Shown one piece after another: positions 34,866 through 46,615 of a DNA stretch of 64,000 nt. The DNA is taken from NCBI GenBank assembly GCA_001466705.2, contig LATX02000202.1, positions 248,001 through 312,000 of the forward strand, written 5' to 3'. The notes beneath the pieces are model-generated. The model did no database searches, was not told the origin of the DNA, and worked only from the letters and a program-made list of their open reading frames with translations. Position 1 is the first letter of the stretch; every line of letters begins with the position of its first letter. This DNA comes from Moniliophthora roreri (taxonomy: Eukaryota; Basidiomycota; Agaricomycetes; Agaricales; Marasmiaceae). The position numbers were made by a program, and so were the translations under genes.

Positions 34866-37103
34866 CGGACTATTCAATAGTAGAACAAAGACTCGCCTTC
34901 CTACTCCATCCACCATGTTAACAACAGGGATATTCTCTATCAAACAGTAATCAGTAATAAAGACTCATAATGATGATTTCGAAATACAAACCATGATCGT
35001 AGAAGAATAACCCACTCTTCTGGAGCCTTACACCCCCCCGCCGGTCGGGGAGCCCGCTCGCAAAGGAGATAGCAGACAAAGAGCAGCTCATGGTCGACCT
35101 CGAGGCTGATGTTAACCGAGGCCCCAACCAACGTTGCACCATTGTTTAGCATTATTTGTTTTGCACGTGACTACATAGAGCTACAATCCGATAACATTCT
35201 TCCTCCGTCAGCTTCACGCACATTCCTCGCTGTACCAGACTGCACCGTAGAACATTCTCTCCCCACATCCTCGAACGGTATTGAGGTAATAACGAGGTCT
35301 CAATCACTCAACAGGTTGATGGAGCTTACTAGATGCTCAAACGTGGAGGGAACGACCAGTCTGGGTTTCGACTGCACGTCACAGAAATTACACGTGAGGT
35401 GTAAAAATCCATGCTCTAGAACACGTCGCGTCAAACCGGCCCGAAGCTCCTCTGCCTCCTATTTTCCCACCGTTAATGTCAGGAAAGGAAAACAGCATTC
35501 TAGATCCCCGTCTCTCGATTTGGGCTTAGCTAGTCCGATTTCCCAAGACCGTCATATGTTACACCTCCCAACGAGGTCAAGATCCTTACTACATGAATCA
35601 GCATGCAATGGTAACGATACTAATATCGCGATTCGTCGAATGTAGCCAGGTGGAACAAAACGGAATGCCCTATCATGGGACCCTTAGGTGAGCGAAAATT
35701 GAGCTCTTTAGGGATATACATCAGCTCATCGTTCAGTCCAGGGCGCTGGCTCAAGCGAATTGGACTTTCATTTCACGCAACCGATGACCCTGAATATCAA
35801 GAATACACCTACGGCGCTGCTACTTCATTATCGTGTGAAACTACATTGCATTTCCACTACCGCTCGAAGCAGATGACGTGAGAAGATACCTGGAATCTTC
35901 AGCGGTGCACAAGCAAACTCAAAATGCAACAGTCACGGCCTTCTCATTCGCAGGGAAGATGTTCCACGAAGAATACCGATATACACGGGTAAGTTCCCCT
36001 TCCGAGGTTCTGCCACTGTTTTTTTTCCTTTTAGAGCTCATATCCGTAGCTCAGATCCCATGAAGAGGGAATGAAATCCAACAATCTTTGATTTGGCTAT
36101 ATAAGGGGATGTCAAAAACGTGGCTTTACCTTTGGATGTCAAATCGCAAATTAATTTGGAACGCATTTGTAATCCCTATGTAAGGATGTGGTACCGGTGG
36201 TACCGCTATCGACGCTTGATCTTTTCCGGTAAATCCCCACTATTGCATGACACTTATGCGGTTTACCTGGCTGTATACAGACCACCGCGGGCCAGGAGAA
36301 AACGAAGTCGTATCATGTCAGCGGGCAGCTATGCAACAGCGAGACAGTCAGGTTAGAGCTCGGCCATAGTTTGTCGGTTATCGCGCATCAAAAGGGCATT
36401 TCATGACAGCGTGACTCCTGTCACTGTCTTTTCTGAATCCCAGGCGGTGATGGCGGACAGCCATTCGCGAGAGCGGAATTCCTCAGTATCCCTCGCAGAT
36501 AGATGCCGTTCTAGTCGATATACAGCACACCCAAAATACGACAGTCACGGGTGTATTCGACCACCTGATGACTTCCTCATTCGAAAGGCAGAGGTTCTGC
36601 GAGGAAAACGGGTGTAATTACCTCTCGAACTCGTTCCCTCGCGAGCTCTGATGGAGATATGACATATCAAGATCCCAATTCATATGGCCAGAAGTAAACA
36701 ATCTCTGATGGAAACCACAAGGGGAACAGGTATGTCTCGAAAACGTGGCTTGGGTAACGCTCTTGAGTGACTTTGGATGCCGAAACCATATAGATTGATT
36801 ATGAATACGCAAATATCGGAACTAGAGAACATAAAAACCCGTAGACTTAGCTGCCTGACCACTGTCCTTCCTCTGTAGCACCACCCACTTTGTCCCGCCA
36901 ACTTTGAACACCGTTTACCCTGTGGGGGGTAAGCGCTCCAATGTCGAGGGTCGTTCCCTAGCTAACAACACGAGTAGTTTCCCATCTTGCCTCGTCACTG
37001 CTACTTTATTCATCGTTCCATTCTCTCTTTACTCCCAAGTAAGCACCTCGTCTCTCAGGGGCGTTCCCAAGCTAAGAATAACTCACTAGAAGCTCTTGAC
37101 ACA
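34866..37103. other. Gene-poor interval with a degenerate internal duplication
   Basis: An uninterrupted plus-strand frame at 35109-35645 (178 codons) has no recognised domain and is not called. Segments at about 35900-35970 and 36515-36605 share an AGTCACGG block followed by a CTCATTCG block, suggesting an old duplication. Confidence 0.35.
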
Positions 37104-37766
37104 ATGCGTACACCCTCCAGCGATAACGAACCCCGACAACACGAGGAACCGGGTCGCGTGGTTTACTCTTCGCCATCTACATCATTGATTCCTTCTCCAC
37201 CGCAGCATTCACCTACAAGCCCTGCTTTGATTCCACGTGGGCGTGTGCCTGATCCTAGTTTACCCATGGCATCATTATCACCCTACTCCTCTAGTGCCAC
37301 CATCTCAAGAATCATTATTCCTGCCAGTCCACGCGATTCTGATGCCCCTAAACCACCAGCGCTCGCGCGTGTGAAGCCTATCCTATTACCTTCACAGCTC
37401 GACCTTCCATACGGAGTCGAGATCCGGCTACATCGCCGCCTCCGAATTCAAAACTACTCCCATGACTCTCCCTACTACAATGCCTGCTTGACGGAGGCGG
37501 CGACACAACCTCCCCTTCCCTCAATGACATTGATACTTCCTGATTTACCCCAGCCCATTATTACGGTTCACCGTTCGACCGTCAATCCGGCGTATGTCAC
37601 CGTCTACGACGTCCTCGCCGCAATAGGTCAGGTATTGAACCGGAACCATAGGCACGGATGGTGGCTAAGGCGTAATAATACGACAAGATTCGTCGGCTTG
37701 AGGAAAAGCGAGGCCGGCGGGGATATTTGGGAGTTGGTGTTCACCAACCCTAGACCAGGTGGTTGA
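37104..37766 (+). CDS. DUF6699-like protein C, 220 aa
   Basis: Single exon from MRTPSSDNEP at 37104; the upstream in-frame Met at 36987 begins a stretch without family features. A Pro/Ser-rich N-terminus is followed by KPILLPSQLDLPYGVEIRLH, then the core PPLPSMTLILPDLPQPIITV with HRSTVNPAYVTVYDVLAAIG, and finally RFVGLRKSEAGGDIWELVF. The linker between the DVLAAI helix and RFVGL is much shorter than in A and B. Members C, D and E form a subgroup through the VHRSxVNPxYVTVxDV motif. Function unknown. Confidence 0.7.
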   Translation: MRTPSSDNEPRQHEEPGRVVYSSPSTSLIPSPPQHSPTSPALIPRGRVPDPSLPMASLSPYSSSATISRIIIPASPRDSDAPKPPALARVKPILLPSQLDLPYGVEIRLHRRLRIQNYSHDSPYYNACLTEAATQPPLPSMTLILPDLPQPIITVHRSTVNPAYVTVYDVLAAIGQVLNRNHRHGWWLRRNNTTRFVGLRKSEAGGDIWELVFTNPRPGG

Positions 37767-40700
37767 TGGTGGCCATGAGGAACGTAATAGCAGTGATTTT
37801 GTGTTTCATCGCGAGGCGTCCCGCGGAAAACCAGCGGACCGGGCGAGATATAAGCTCCAGGTCAGGACTTGCGGGATATTCTAGGCGTTGTAGGAGGATG
37901 TCTTCAGTATCAGTGGCGCTGATGCTGTGAAATTTCTGATCGGCTTTACTACTGAGTGTATGATCTTCAGTATCGCACGGCATGTACTGGTTGTTCCCTT
38001 GGTGAATAGAAGTTGATTGTACTGGGAGTCTCCAAACACGCCGAGCTTCCGTTGTAGTTGTAGCGGACGGCATCAAGATAGTCACACCCCTTTCTTTGTG
38101 ATGCTAGCACGGCGAATAAACAAACTGAGGAGTGCCAAACTTAGCAAGGGTACAAGGCAGTGATTCTCGCGCTGGTTTCTAATAAGTCGAGTACCGTGCC
38201 GTTGTAATCTTGTGAGTGGACGACTTTGTGTTAAACTAACTCTAGATCAACACTTACCGGACTCATGTGAGCGGATTCGAGATACCCGGCTTTAAGGGGA
38301 CAACTTTCTGTCCCAAATGCTCAACTCACGCGAGCACCTGGATATATGCTTCGTTTTTATGGATCTATCTCTTTAGTTCATGGAAGCCAAGGTAGAGATG
38401 AGAGGTATATAAACCTAGGCGGATTGTGAACGGTCCCAAGGCCCCTAATTCGTGCGCTGTGAAAAGAGGAAAATACGGAGGGCTGCTACTTTTGATCACA
38501 ATGTTTCTTATAATATGATAATGATAAAATGAAGTCAGTCACGACTCGAGGACAATCACCCCAAGAGTAATTATTATGCACCACAAATGGTTCCAGTCAG
38601 CGAAGCGCCTCTTGTTTCGGTCAGTGCCTGGTGACTCTGAAAGAACAATTTCGCTATCAAAAGCTGTGACAGAAAGGGTCCGGTATTTGTCCGTCGTCCT
38701 TTAGTGTTGCCTAAACGCATCAGACCAGTGTTCGAGTAGGTCGTATATAATTCTCTTGTGAAGCCAAGTTAACGATGAGCAGTGCCTCTCAGGGAAACAC
38801 ATACCTATTACTGACCGTCCCAGGATAATGATTGTGGCGAGTCCTCTTTGCTTCGACACATTTCTGATGCGATCCATCGATTGGACTGATTTATTAGTAG
38901 TCTCCGAGACCGAGATGTGGACAGCCATACCTCTGAGACATTTTTTGCGTTATGTAGACACCTGGAATTATGGACCACTAATTTAAGGCACAATGGGGCT
39001 CTGGCTGCTAAGTTCAATCACGCATCGCGGGCATCAGCTCGGAGAATCGTCCAGAAATAACATAAGAACAGAGATTTAAGGGATTCACGTTTGCTGACAA
39101 AAGAACTGAGGTATCACACATCCATAATCCAGACACACCAATTTGTGACAAAAAGATGCTCAGCTGATACTAAAATGCAGCTCGGGACCTGATATAGTAC
39201 CGAGCCGACCGAGACCTGCCATACGTCGGGCAGATTTTTGTTCAGAAACTGGAAAAATGTGAGAAGACCAAGTAGTACCAATCTCCCGATTTGGTAACCT
39301 TAACAAAACATTGATTCCAGATCCATTTGAGTTCCTAGTCGTTTGGCTAGATCTAGAGTCAGGAAATAGCACTACATACAACGGCCGAGATCGTCAGACC
39401 TGTCATTGGTCGAAGCAAGCTGTCGACGGCGGACGCGGCATCATTCCGTCGGAACTCTTTTTGCACACAAAGCCAAATAAATGTTCCGTCGGAACCGCCG
39501 ATTAGACGCCGGCACTGACAAGGTCGTCGGTGACAATGCCCATCACGGCTTCGCACCATCACGGACAAGGCTAACTTACTGCCATGTCCATTTTTTCGTA
39601 GGTTAGGCACCGCTGCAGGCGGCACTTGTCGAGTCATTATTTGATGGTATTTATCTCTATCTTCACGTGCTTCCCAACCTCACGGCCACGTTCTCTCGCA
39701 CCATAAGTGAGCCCAGACCGCTAACACCCCACTGTTATGGAACTTGTACAACAATACCCACCACATCATTCAGGATTGACGTGACTCTGACTCACAAAAA
39801 TGCCGATGCTCAATGGTTTTGGGGGCAAGTAGTAGATCAACACGACGCCTATTATCATCCGCGCCAAGGCTAGTGGTCTCAGCCCGCACTTAGCGTTAAG
39901 TTCTAAACTTCATCAGAGGTGATCATCTTTAATTCATTCATCTTGGTCTAGGTATATACGATCCACGGAATGGCGAACTCTATTAGAACATCATGAGGAT
40001 CTATGACAAAGCGGCAGACACCCCAAAGCGTTATCGATTCAATCGCAAGGCTCTGAACGCATTCTAGCTCACGTCACAACGAACAAATCCATCAACCAGA
40101 TGCCCTGACATGATGGTCTAGAGGGGAGCGCCACTTTTCAAATCATCAAACAGTTAGAAGGAAACGATGGTATTCTATTTCCCTTACCACCCAGTCAGAC
40201 GGGGTTCGAGGTTCTATGATACTCTCTTCCCATGTCAAGTTTATTCGGTTTACTGAGTTCAGAATAATGCTCTTGTGACCAATTACACAGAGAATACGTT
40301 TATTATGGTTTACGTGGGAGACGAAGGACGAAGAATTCTATCGTGACGGCTCAAAGACTCGAACGATGAGAAGGCAAGGACTTCTGGATCACAATATATA
40401 CCGCAAAACCTATCGTCCAATGTTACCGTCTCATGACTTTCACATGCCTCTCCCTCAACTCCAACAGTGATTTTACGGTTGTTGCCATCATTCCCGTTTC
40501 TCTTATATTTGGGCAGCTGACGACTCTTTTTGGATGCAAACACAGTTCGGTTTTCAATAGAATGATCGGGATGCTTGAATATCGTATGTCGGATTGAGGT
40601 CGGGTTGCCTGTTGGGGTAATGGATATAAGCGGATTCCAGGAGAGACACTTGCTGTAAAAGAGAGATTGCTAATAAATGCGACGGGATAAGGTACGTGGC

Positions 40701-41015
40701 CGCAGGGGGATATCTGCTGACTGGTCGGGATAGGTTGCATCGGCTCAAGTTCTTTGGATCGAGATGGCTAACTCTAAACAAACATAGACCAAGGCAAAAT
40801 AAAAACCTCTTCCACCTCTCCTCTTGTCTACTCACGATTACCCCAGCGATATCAACCCCTCCTGACGGTCCACCTATTGCTGCGACTGTCCATAGCCTGT
40901 TCAGCGTACTGTTCTGAATTAGTCGACGAGGTAAGCACGTCAGCTCTGAGGATGCCCCCCAACTCAACTAGTGAATAGTCCTCAAAGATTTGCCTTGGGT
41001 CTTGACACCCGCTCA
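37767..41015. other. Gene-poor interval
   Basis: No gene supported over 3.2 kb. Short frames (for example 39667-39873 plus and 40554-40967 minus) have no recognisable motifs. Confidence 0.4.
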
Positions 41016-41633
41016 ATGCGTATATCATTCGATAATCTTTCATCTGCCAAACGGGGGACGGAGTTACCAGAAATGCCTGGTTTATATCCATATCAACACT
41101 CATCCCTTCCAAATGCATTTTCGCGGATGTCATTGATCCCTTCCCCGCCTCAGCAAACACAAAACACCGCTTTCATCACGCATGCTTGGGACGATGTGCC
41201 TGAGCATGCAATATCGCCACCCAAACCACCAGTACGACCCCGTGGGAGGCCCTGTATTCCGTTGCCATCCCAACTCCCTATTCCTGCCGAAATTCGACTA
41301 CATCGTAGACTCCAAATTCACACCCCTGCCCAACCCCGTCACGAGTTTTCCAATGCTTGCCTTTCTGCCCCGGCTACCCAGCCCCCTCTTCCGTCAATGA
41401 CACTGACACTAGTTCATCCAAACTTACCGCACCACATTGATGTTATCACAGTCCATCGTTCGATGGTTAATCCAAGTTATGTGACAGTGCACGACGTATT
41501 TGCCGCGATCGGGCAGGCCTTGACCCAAGACCGAAGGTTACAGTATTTGGGTCGTGATGGTGCGAAATCATTTGCCGGATTGAGAAAGAGCAACCTTGGA
41601 GGGGATATTTGGGAAGTGGAGTTTAGGACTTAG
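41016..41633 (+). CDS. DUF6699-like protein D, 205 aa
   Basis: Single exon. The start MRISFDNLSSAK is preferred because paralog E begins with the colinear MHISLDDLKSSK; an upstream Met at 40971 is also in frame. The protein contains RPCIPLPSQLPIPAEIRLHR, PLPSMTLTLVHPNLPHHIDV, HRSMVNPSYVTVHDVFAAIG, YLGRDGAKSFAGLRKSNLGG and a terminal DIWEVEFRT. It is the closest relative of E, which lies 16 kb away on the opposite strand. Confidence 0.7.
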   Translation: MRISFDNLSSAKRGTELPEMPGLYPYQHSSLPNAFSRMSLIPSPPQQTQNTAFITHAWDDVPEHAISPPKPPVRPRGRPCIPLPSQLPIPAEIRLHRRLQIHTPAQPRHEFSNACLSAPATQPPLPSMTLTLVHPNLPHHIDVITVHRSMVNPSYVTVHDVFAAIGQALTQDRRLQYLGRDGAKSFAGLRKSNLGGDIWEVEFRT

Positions 41634-44600
41634 GGTCGGCTGAGTCAGAAGCAGGATCATGAGACACGAACGTTAGATGGGACATAGGAATGATGCAATG
41701 TATACTATCTCGCATCTTAAAGAAACCAACCCCTTGTAGATTTACTGGTCTCGAAAAGCTCCCGACGCTCCCGAGAATTGTTATAACGTTTGAAGGCATA
41801 ACGGTTCAAGCGCCGAAAGTCACTCGGTGTTTTTTTTTCCCCCATCCGTGGACGAATGCTCAATAACATCGATTCGTCTCCGCCCTCTCGTTTGTTCTAC
41901 AGACTAACTTCAGCATTGTTATCGGCAATTCTCGGCTCATGAGAGGTTGATGGCGCAGAACGCCATCACGTCGGCAAGGGACTTCCATTTAATGATTTAT
42001 GAATAGAACTGCTGTTTCTTGAGTTCTGGCCCGCATGCGCTGCGGCGTCAACTTCCTGAAACACGAACATGCAACTCGGTAGCAGCGGGCAGAATTGGAG
42101 CGCTGACACCCACCTCCCGGCGTGAAATCTTTGAAAAATACCTGGTTTCTCCGTTCAGCATTGTACTTATCTTTCAGGAGTAAATCAAATCATTCATTAC
42201 GCCTCATCAAAAACACAAATATCTGAATGGATAATGCTCCACTTGAGACGAGAGCCCAGTTCCGTTGATCCCTCGGAAAGACTGACAGAGGCGACTGCAT
42301 AGCGACCCAAGATCCCATCAGTGCAACAAAAAAGGCTGCAGAAAGGGGTTCTAGGCGGGTATATGTCGGATGATGTAACGTCTGCATCCTGCATAAACTA
42401 GCAATTAACAGAAAAAAATAAGCAAAAGGAAACAATCATGATGGAGTATGCCGGGGCCTGATCATTCAGGTGAACTGATTTGATCTCGGCTATTACACCT
42501 TTCCGTCACAAATTGTTATGGCACATGATGGCTAACGGCGTCCTTTCTGCATTTGCTTATCCGAATGAGCAACGTTGGCAACACGTACTCGAATGTTTGG
42601 GGTGAGAGTGTGAGGGCTCCGTACAGTATGCGAATCTGATTATTCCCACCTCATCATACAGTTGCGGCGACAGAGTGATACCCCGCTATGGAAGGGTACG
42701 AGTTTTGCCCAATCAGCATCCTGTGCAAATACATGGACATCAAAGGTGCTCACTTTTATAGTTCATTACCGACGACCTGATCTGACCATCATAGCTGTTG
42801 GACTTTCATGCCATAAACAACATCCACGCAGTAGCTTTAGAATATACAAGTTGGGATTCCGATCGCGAATGGCCGAGTCAAGCCAGACTTGCGCACCGTT
42901 CTCCAAAAGCTAAAGAATGGAATATACAATCAGAACATATTTCCACGGTACGGTCAAAACTACTCAAACGTTCATTGGTTATGAGATGAGGTGAAACTTC
43001 CTACAAATTTGATTCAACGGCTTGTTCGACGGTGTAACTTTATTTAGTTCTAGACTGCTAAACGTGGCTATGGATGTTGACTCACCGTTCCAATGACAAA
43101 TTCACCAATCAGCAAGTGAGCTTGCTTTCGTCTGATGGAATTTACGCACAACTGCAGCAGACGTGGTTCTGTCCGCTCAAAGACAGCTTCTACGATCACC
43201 GGCTCTTCGTATCTCGATTTTTTCTGCCACTTTGTCAAAGTATAATCAATGGAATGACATCGGCTTGCTTACCTTCTACCCAGAATGTCGTTAAACAAGA
43301 CGCGTCGGAAGGAATGAAGGGCCAACATGAGCTCATTTTCATCAATAGATATGTGTCATGTGTTCTCATTCGCTTCGAAGTGCCACTCTCATGAGACCGA
43401 CGTAGAAGGAGCTTCAAACCAGTTCCCACATGCACGACGACGCGAGGCTCACCGCTTTCTGACTGACACCGAGTAAGGCCTGGAAAACAAGAGGTGCATC
43501 ACTGGCAATCTATCAATAGTGAACCCGTTCAGCCTGTCGAAATAATGCCGAGTTTACCTGTGCAGATCAGATCCTCTTGCCTTGGATCTATTGCCGAATC
43601 CGAATTGACGAAAAGGAACAGACGGTAAACTGGAGAGTAACCTGGTGTAACTGTCATACCCCGAACACATCGTTCTCTTTCCCATCAAGGCTAAGCTGGG
43701 TCTAGATGCAATCAATCGATAGGAAAAGCGACACACCGCGTAATTGTCAGCAAGAATGATCAACAAGGTAGCTAGCTGCCACCCTGATTTTTTCGAAAGG
43801 AGTGACATCGGTGCTTTACAAGGGCCCAAGCAGAAAATACCCTCCAACTCGGGGACATGGAGCGAGATGAATCGGCTCTCAGTTGGGAATTTCCGTATGC
43901 TGGCTCTCCGGTTGAACGATATTCCAGTGATAGAGAAAGAAACAAAGATCCAGTCGATAATGCTCTGTCCAGGTGAGTGAAGTCCCGTCCAGAAGGGAAA
44001 CTGGACCATTCATCTCGATTGCTCCTATGTATATCAAGATTGATGGTAGGTGGAATTGGACGCAATCTCTGGACCCATATACGCGAATCTCCTTCCAAAT
44101 TCTCCATCAGTCGAGCGAATCGCGAGCGGCGTGAACGGAAGTAATTCGACACCGATAGCAGATGCCACAGGCAAAGCTTAAACGAAAAGTAGAATGACGA
44201 TGTCGACTCACTGATATTTCAAGAAACGAACTGGTTCAACTGATGTCGGCGACAAGCCTGGACAGGCCTAAATCCCGCGTATCACCGTGATTATCAGCTG
44301 AGCCGGACTAATGCCGGGAAACAAGCAGGGCGGGCGTTCTACAAGCTGGCTCACGCGACCCAACTGAGTACCGTGAGCTGACGCCCCGAATCAGAACCCC
44401 ACGCTAAAAAGCAATGGCATACCTCAAGTTTGACGATTTTCCCCGGATCTGTGGAACAGGATAACCGCCGCAAAGTGTCAATTCTACGGGTTCCTAGAAG
44501 GAGAAAGACCTTACCTGCCACGGTAAACGTGTTAGGCATCGCTGGATTACGGGCCATGCACCGAGGACGAACCACTGGCCCCATCGTAGCATCAACACGC

Positions 44601-46246
44601 AACCCTTAGGATTCAAACCCCCGTGACGACCCAGGGAAAAAGGTCTTTTGAACAATTGAATCAATCTGAGAACGAACAAACATACCTCCACTTTAACGTT
44701 GGGGAACAAAAACCCAAAGCACCGGCTAGGTAGTAATGTAGACCATAGCTAAAAGATATTTTACCAGACCAAGTGGTAGTTATCTCGTCTTGGAAAGATC
44801 ATCGAGCCCTGTATTCATCGACAATCAATGCAACAATATTGAAGCTGGCAGCGATCTATACGTATGGACGTCAGGATGTACACTTGAAATGCACATCCCA
44901 AGTTTCAACACATTGTGAAACCCACACGCCAAAGATGATCGATCGTTCGTTAATTGAAGGAGACCACTATGGATCATGAATATCAACATGAAGAATGCTG
45001 AATGCATGCCTATCAAGATTATGCCCGAGCCCGAAATCTGAGAAAACATACCAGATGATCAGTGACTAGTGATTCAAGTGTTCCTGAATCTACGCAGAAT
45101 CGTGGAACGCCAAAAGAGAAAGGAGTCTTTCATCTTCCATGCTGGCGAAAAACGAAATGACGTGCTTGTGCTAGTCATCTATTATTATCAAGGACAACCC
45201 GGTTCAGTTGATGAAAAACCTTGTCCTATGGCAGCATCAGTCGGTTACGTCGTAATTTAGCCTAGGTAACCCAAAAACCCACCGATGTTGATAGATTCCC
45301 GTTCCCCTGGTTAGTGAATTTTTTTTCCTGAGGTTCCTGGCGTATCATCAGGCGGCAGACACGAAATCAAGGCACAAGGAAAGGCAGCCACCCTCAAAAT
45401 TCAAAAGATTTTGGATACGCAACGACATCACGCCCGAGAGACGGTGGCCCGGCATTTAACCATCCATGTTCCTGCTCAAGAAAAAGAAAAAGCCTTGAAT
45501 CATCCAATCAGTATCTGGGCGATTGGCTACCTGTGATGGGTTATCAACACGGGCGAAAAAGACTGGCAGCTCACCTTTCCATCAGCCTGACTTTCTAGTT
45601 TGGTGAAGCTCTGAGAAGGTGGTCCTGACTTGCCTTGACCGATGTTGACGATAAGGATGATGTGAAGGACACCAAAGGGGTCAAGGAAAGTCGTCTGATA
45701 GTTTTTTTTTTTTTCCCAATTTGGAAGCCATCGCCGCGTTACTGTTATTATTTCGATCACTTCGTCAGTCATGGGTCACGGAAGGTCTCGAAAAAAAGTC
45801 ACAGGTCACTTGTGGCTGGTTGACGGGCTGTTCGGGCTGCTCGGATACCCAAAAATGGTAATTTTCTGTGATAATTCCCGGAATGTCACAGTCTGTACTG
45901 CTGGAAAACATTTTGTTTGTTTTATCACAGGTCACACAAATGTCACAGTAATCGCCCACCGCCCCCCCCCGCCCCCGCCCCCGCCCGTAAACTTGTTGTG
46001 TTCGACTTCCCGAGCGACCATCTGCTTTACCCCTCATTTTTTTGGACAGAGAAATCTTATTTTTGTTTGAGAATAACCCTTTCTCCTTTCCATCGGCTCC
46101 AACCAACCAACCAACCATATATATACAAGCCCTAGTAACATATAACAAACAACACAGTGGCTGGCACCCAAGAAGAAGAAGAATAAAAGCCACATAAGGA
46201 GGGGAGCCAAAGAAAAAAAAAACCATACTTCAACGGGCCCAATAGT
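41634..46246. other. Gene-poor interval, 4.6 kb, possible membrane-protein relics
   Basis: Several minus-strand fragments are hydrophobic (42190-42435; 43650-43800 with LATLLIILADNYAV; 44500-44710; 44825-45049). I could not join them into one consistent spliced protein. The segment 45790-45960 repeats TCACAGGTCAC-type motifs. No gene is called. Confidence 0.35.
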
Positions 46247-46326
46247 TTCCCCCTAGCCGACTTGAACGACTGACCTCTTCATCAAAAGCTTACTAGTGAA
46301 GCGCTCTACCGCTGAGCTAAGGGGGA
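46247..46326 (-). tRNA. tRNA-Thr(AGT): tRNA-Thr (anticodon AGT) with an 8-nt intron
   Basis: The 72-nt mature body is the same as at 4090-4183: acceptor TCCCCCT/AGGGGGA, D arm GCTC/GAGC, anticodon stem CTTCA/TGAAG, T loop TTCAAGT. The intron after A37 is only 8 nt (AGCTTTTG), the shortest of the three copies. Confidence 0.92.
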
Positions 46327-46500
46327 AGCTGTCTTCTTTTCTTCTCGTTGAGTAGCAAAAGGATCAAAATTTCTAATTCCATATATTCCATAATATAAGG
46401 TATCGGTATATCGTCATTACAATAAATAATCATCATCTTCATCTGGTATATATGCTACAAAGAGTTCCAAAAACGAGAGCAAAAGCAAGAAAGCAAGTGG

Positions 46501-46503
<3 letters not shown>

Positions 46504-46533
<30 letters not shown>
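46504..46533. repeat. G30 homopolymer
   Basis: Thirty consecutive G residues lie about 80 bp beyond the stop of the HMG-box gene, probably in its 3' UTR, where the transcript would carry C30. Short A and T tracts lie nearby at 46566-46611. Confidence 0.9.
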
Positions 46534-46536
<3 letters not shown>

Positions 46537-46615
46537 TACTATAGCTACATTCGATACGAGATGCAAAAAGAAAAAAAAAAGAAAAGAAACAAAAAAAAAC
46601 CTTTTTTTTTTTCCA

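Noticed and set aside
35109..35645. 178-codon plus-strand frame
   Set aside because: No domain, no signal peptide and atypical composition; could be chance or a relic.
42190..45049. Hydrophobic minus-strand fragments that might form one membrane protein
   Set aside because: I could not find consistent splice phases linking them, and no family motif appears. They may be relics.
45790..45960. Recurring TCACAGGTCAC motifs
   Set aside because: Suggestive of a short repeat or operator-like spacing, but too few and irregular to support a call.
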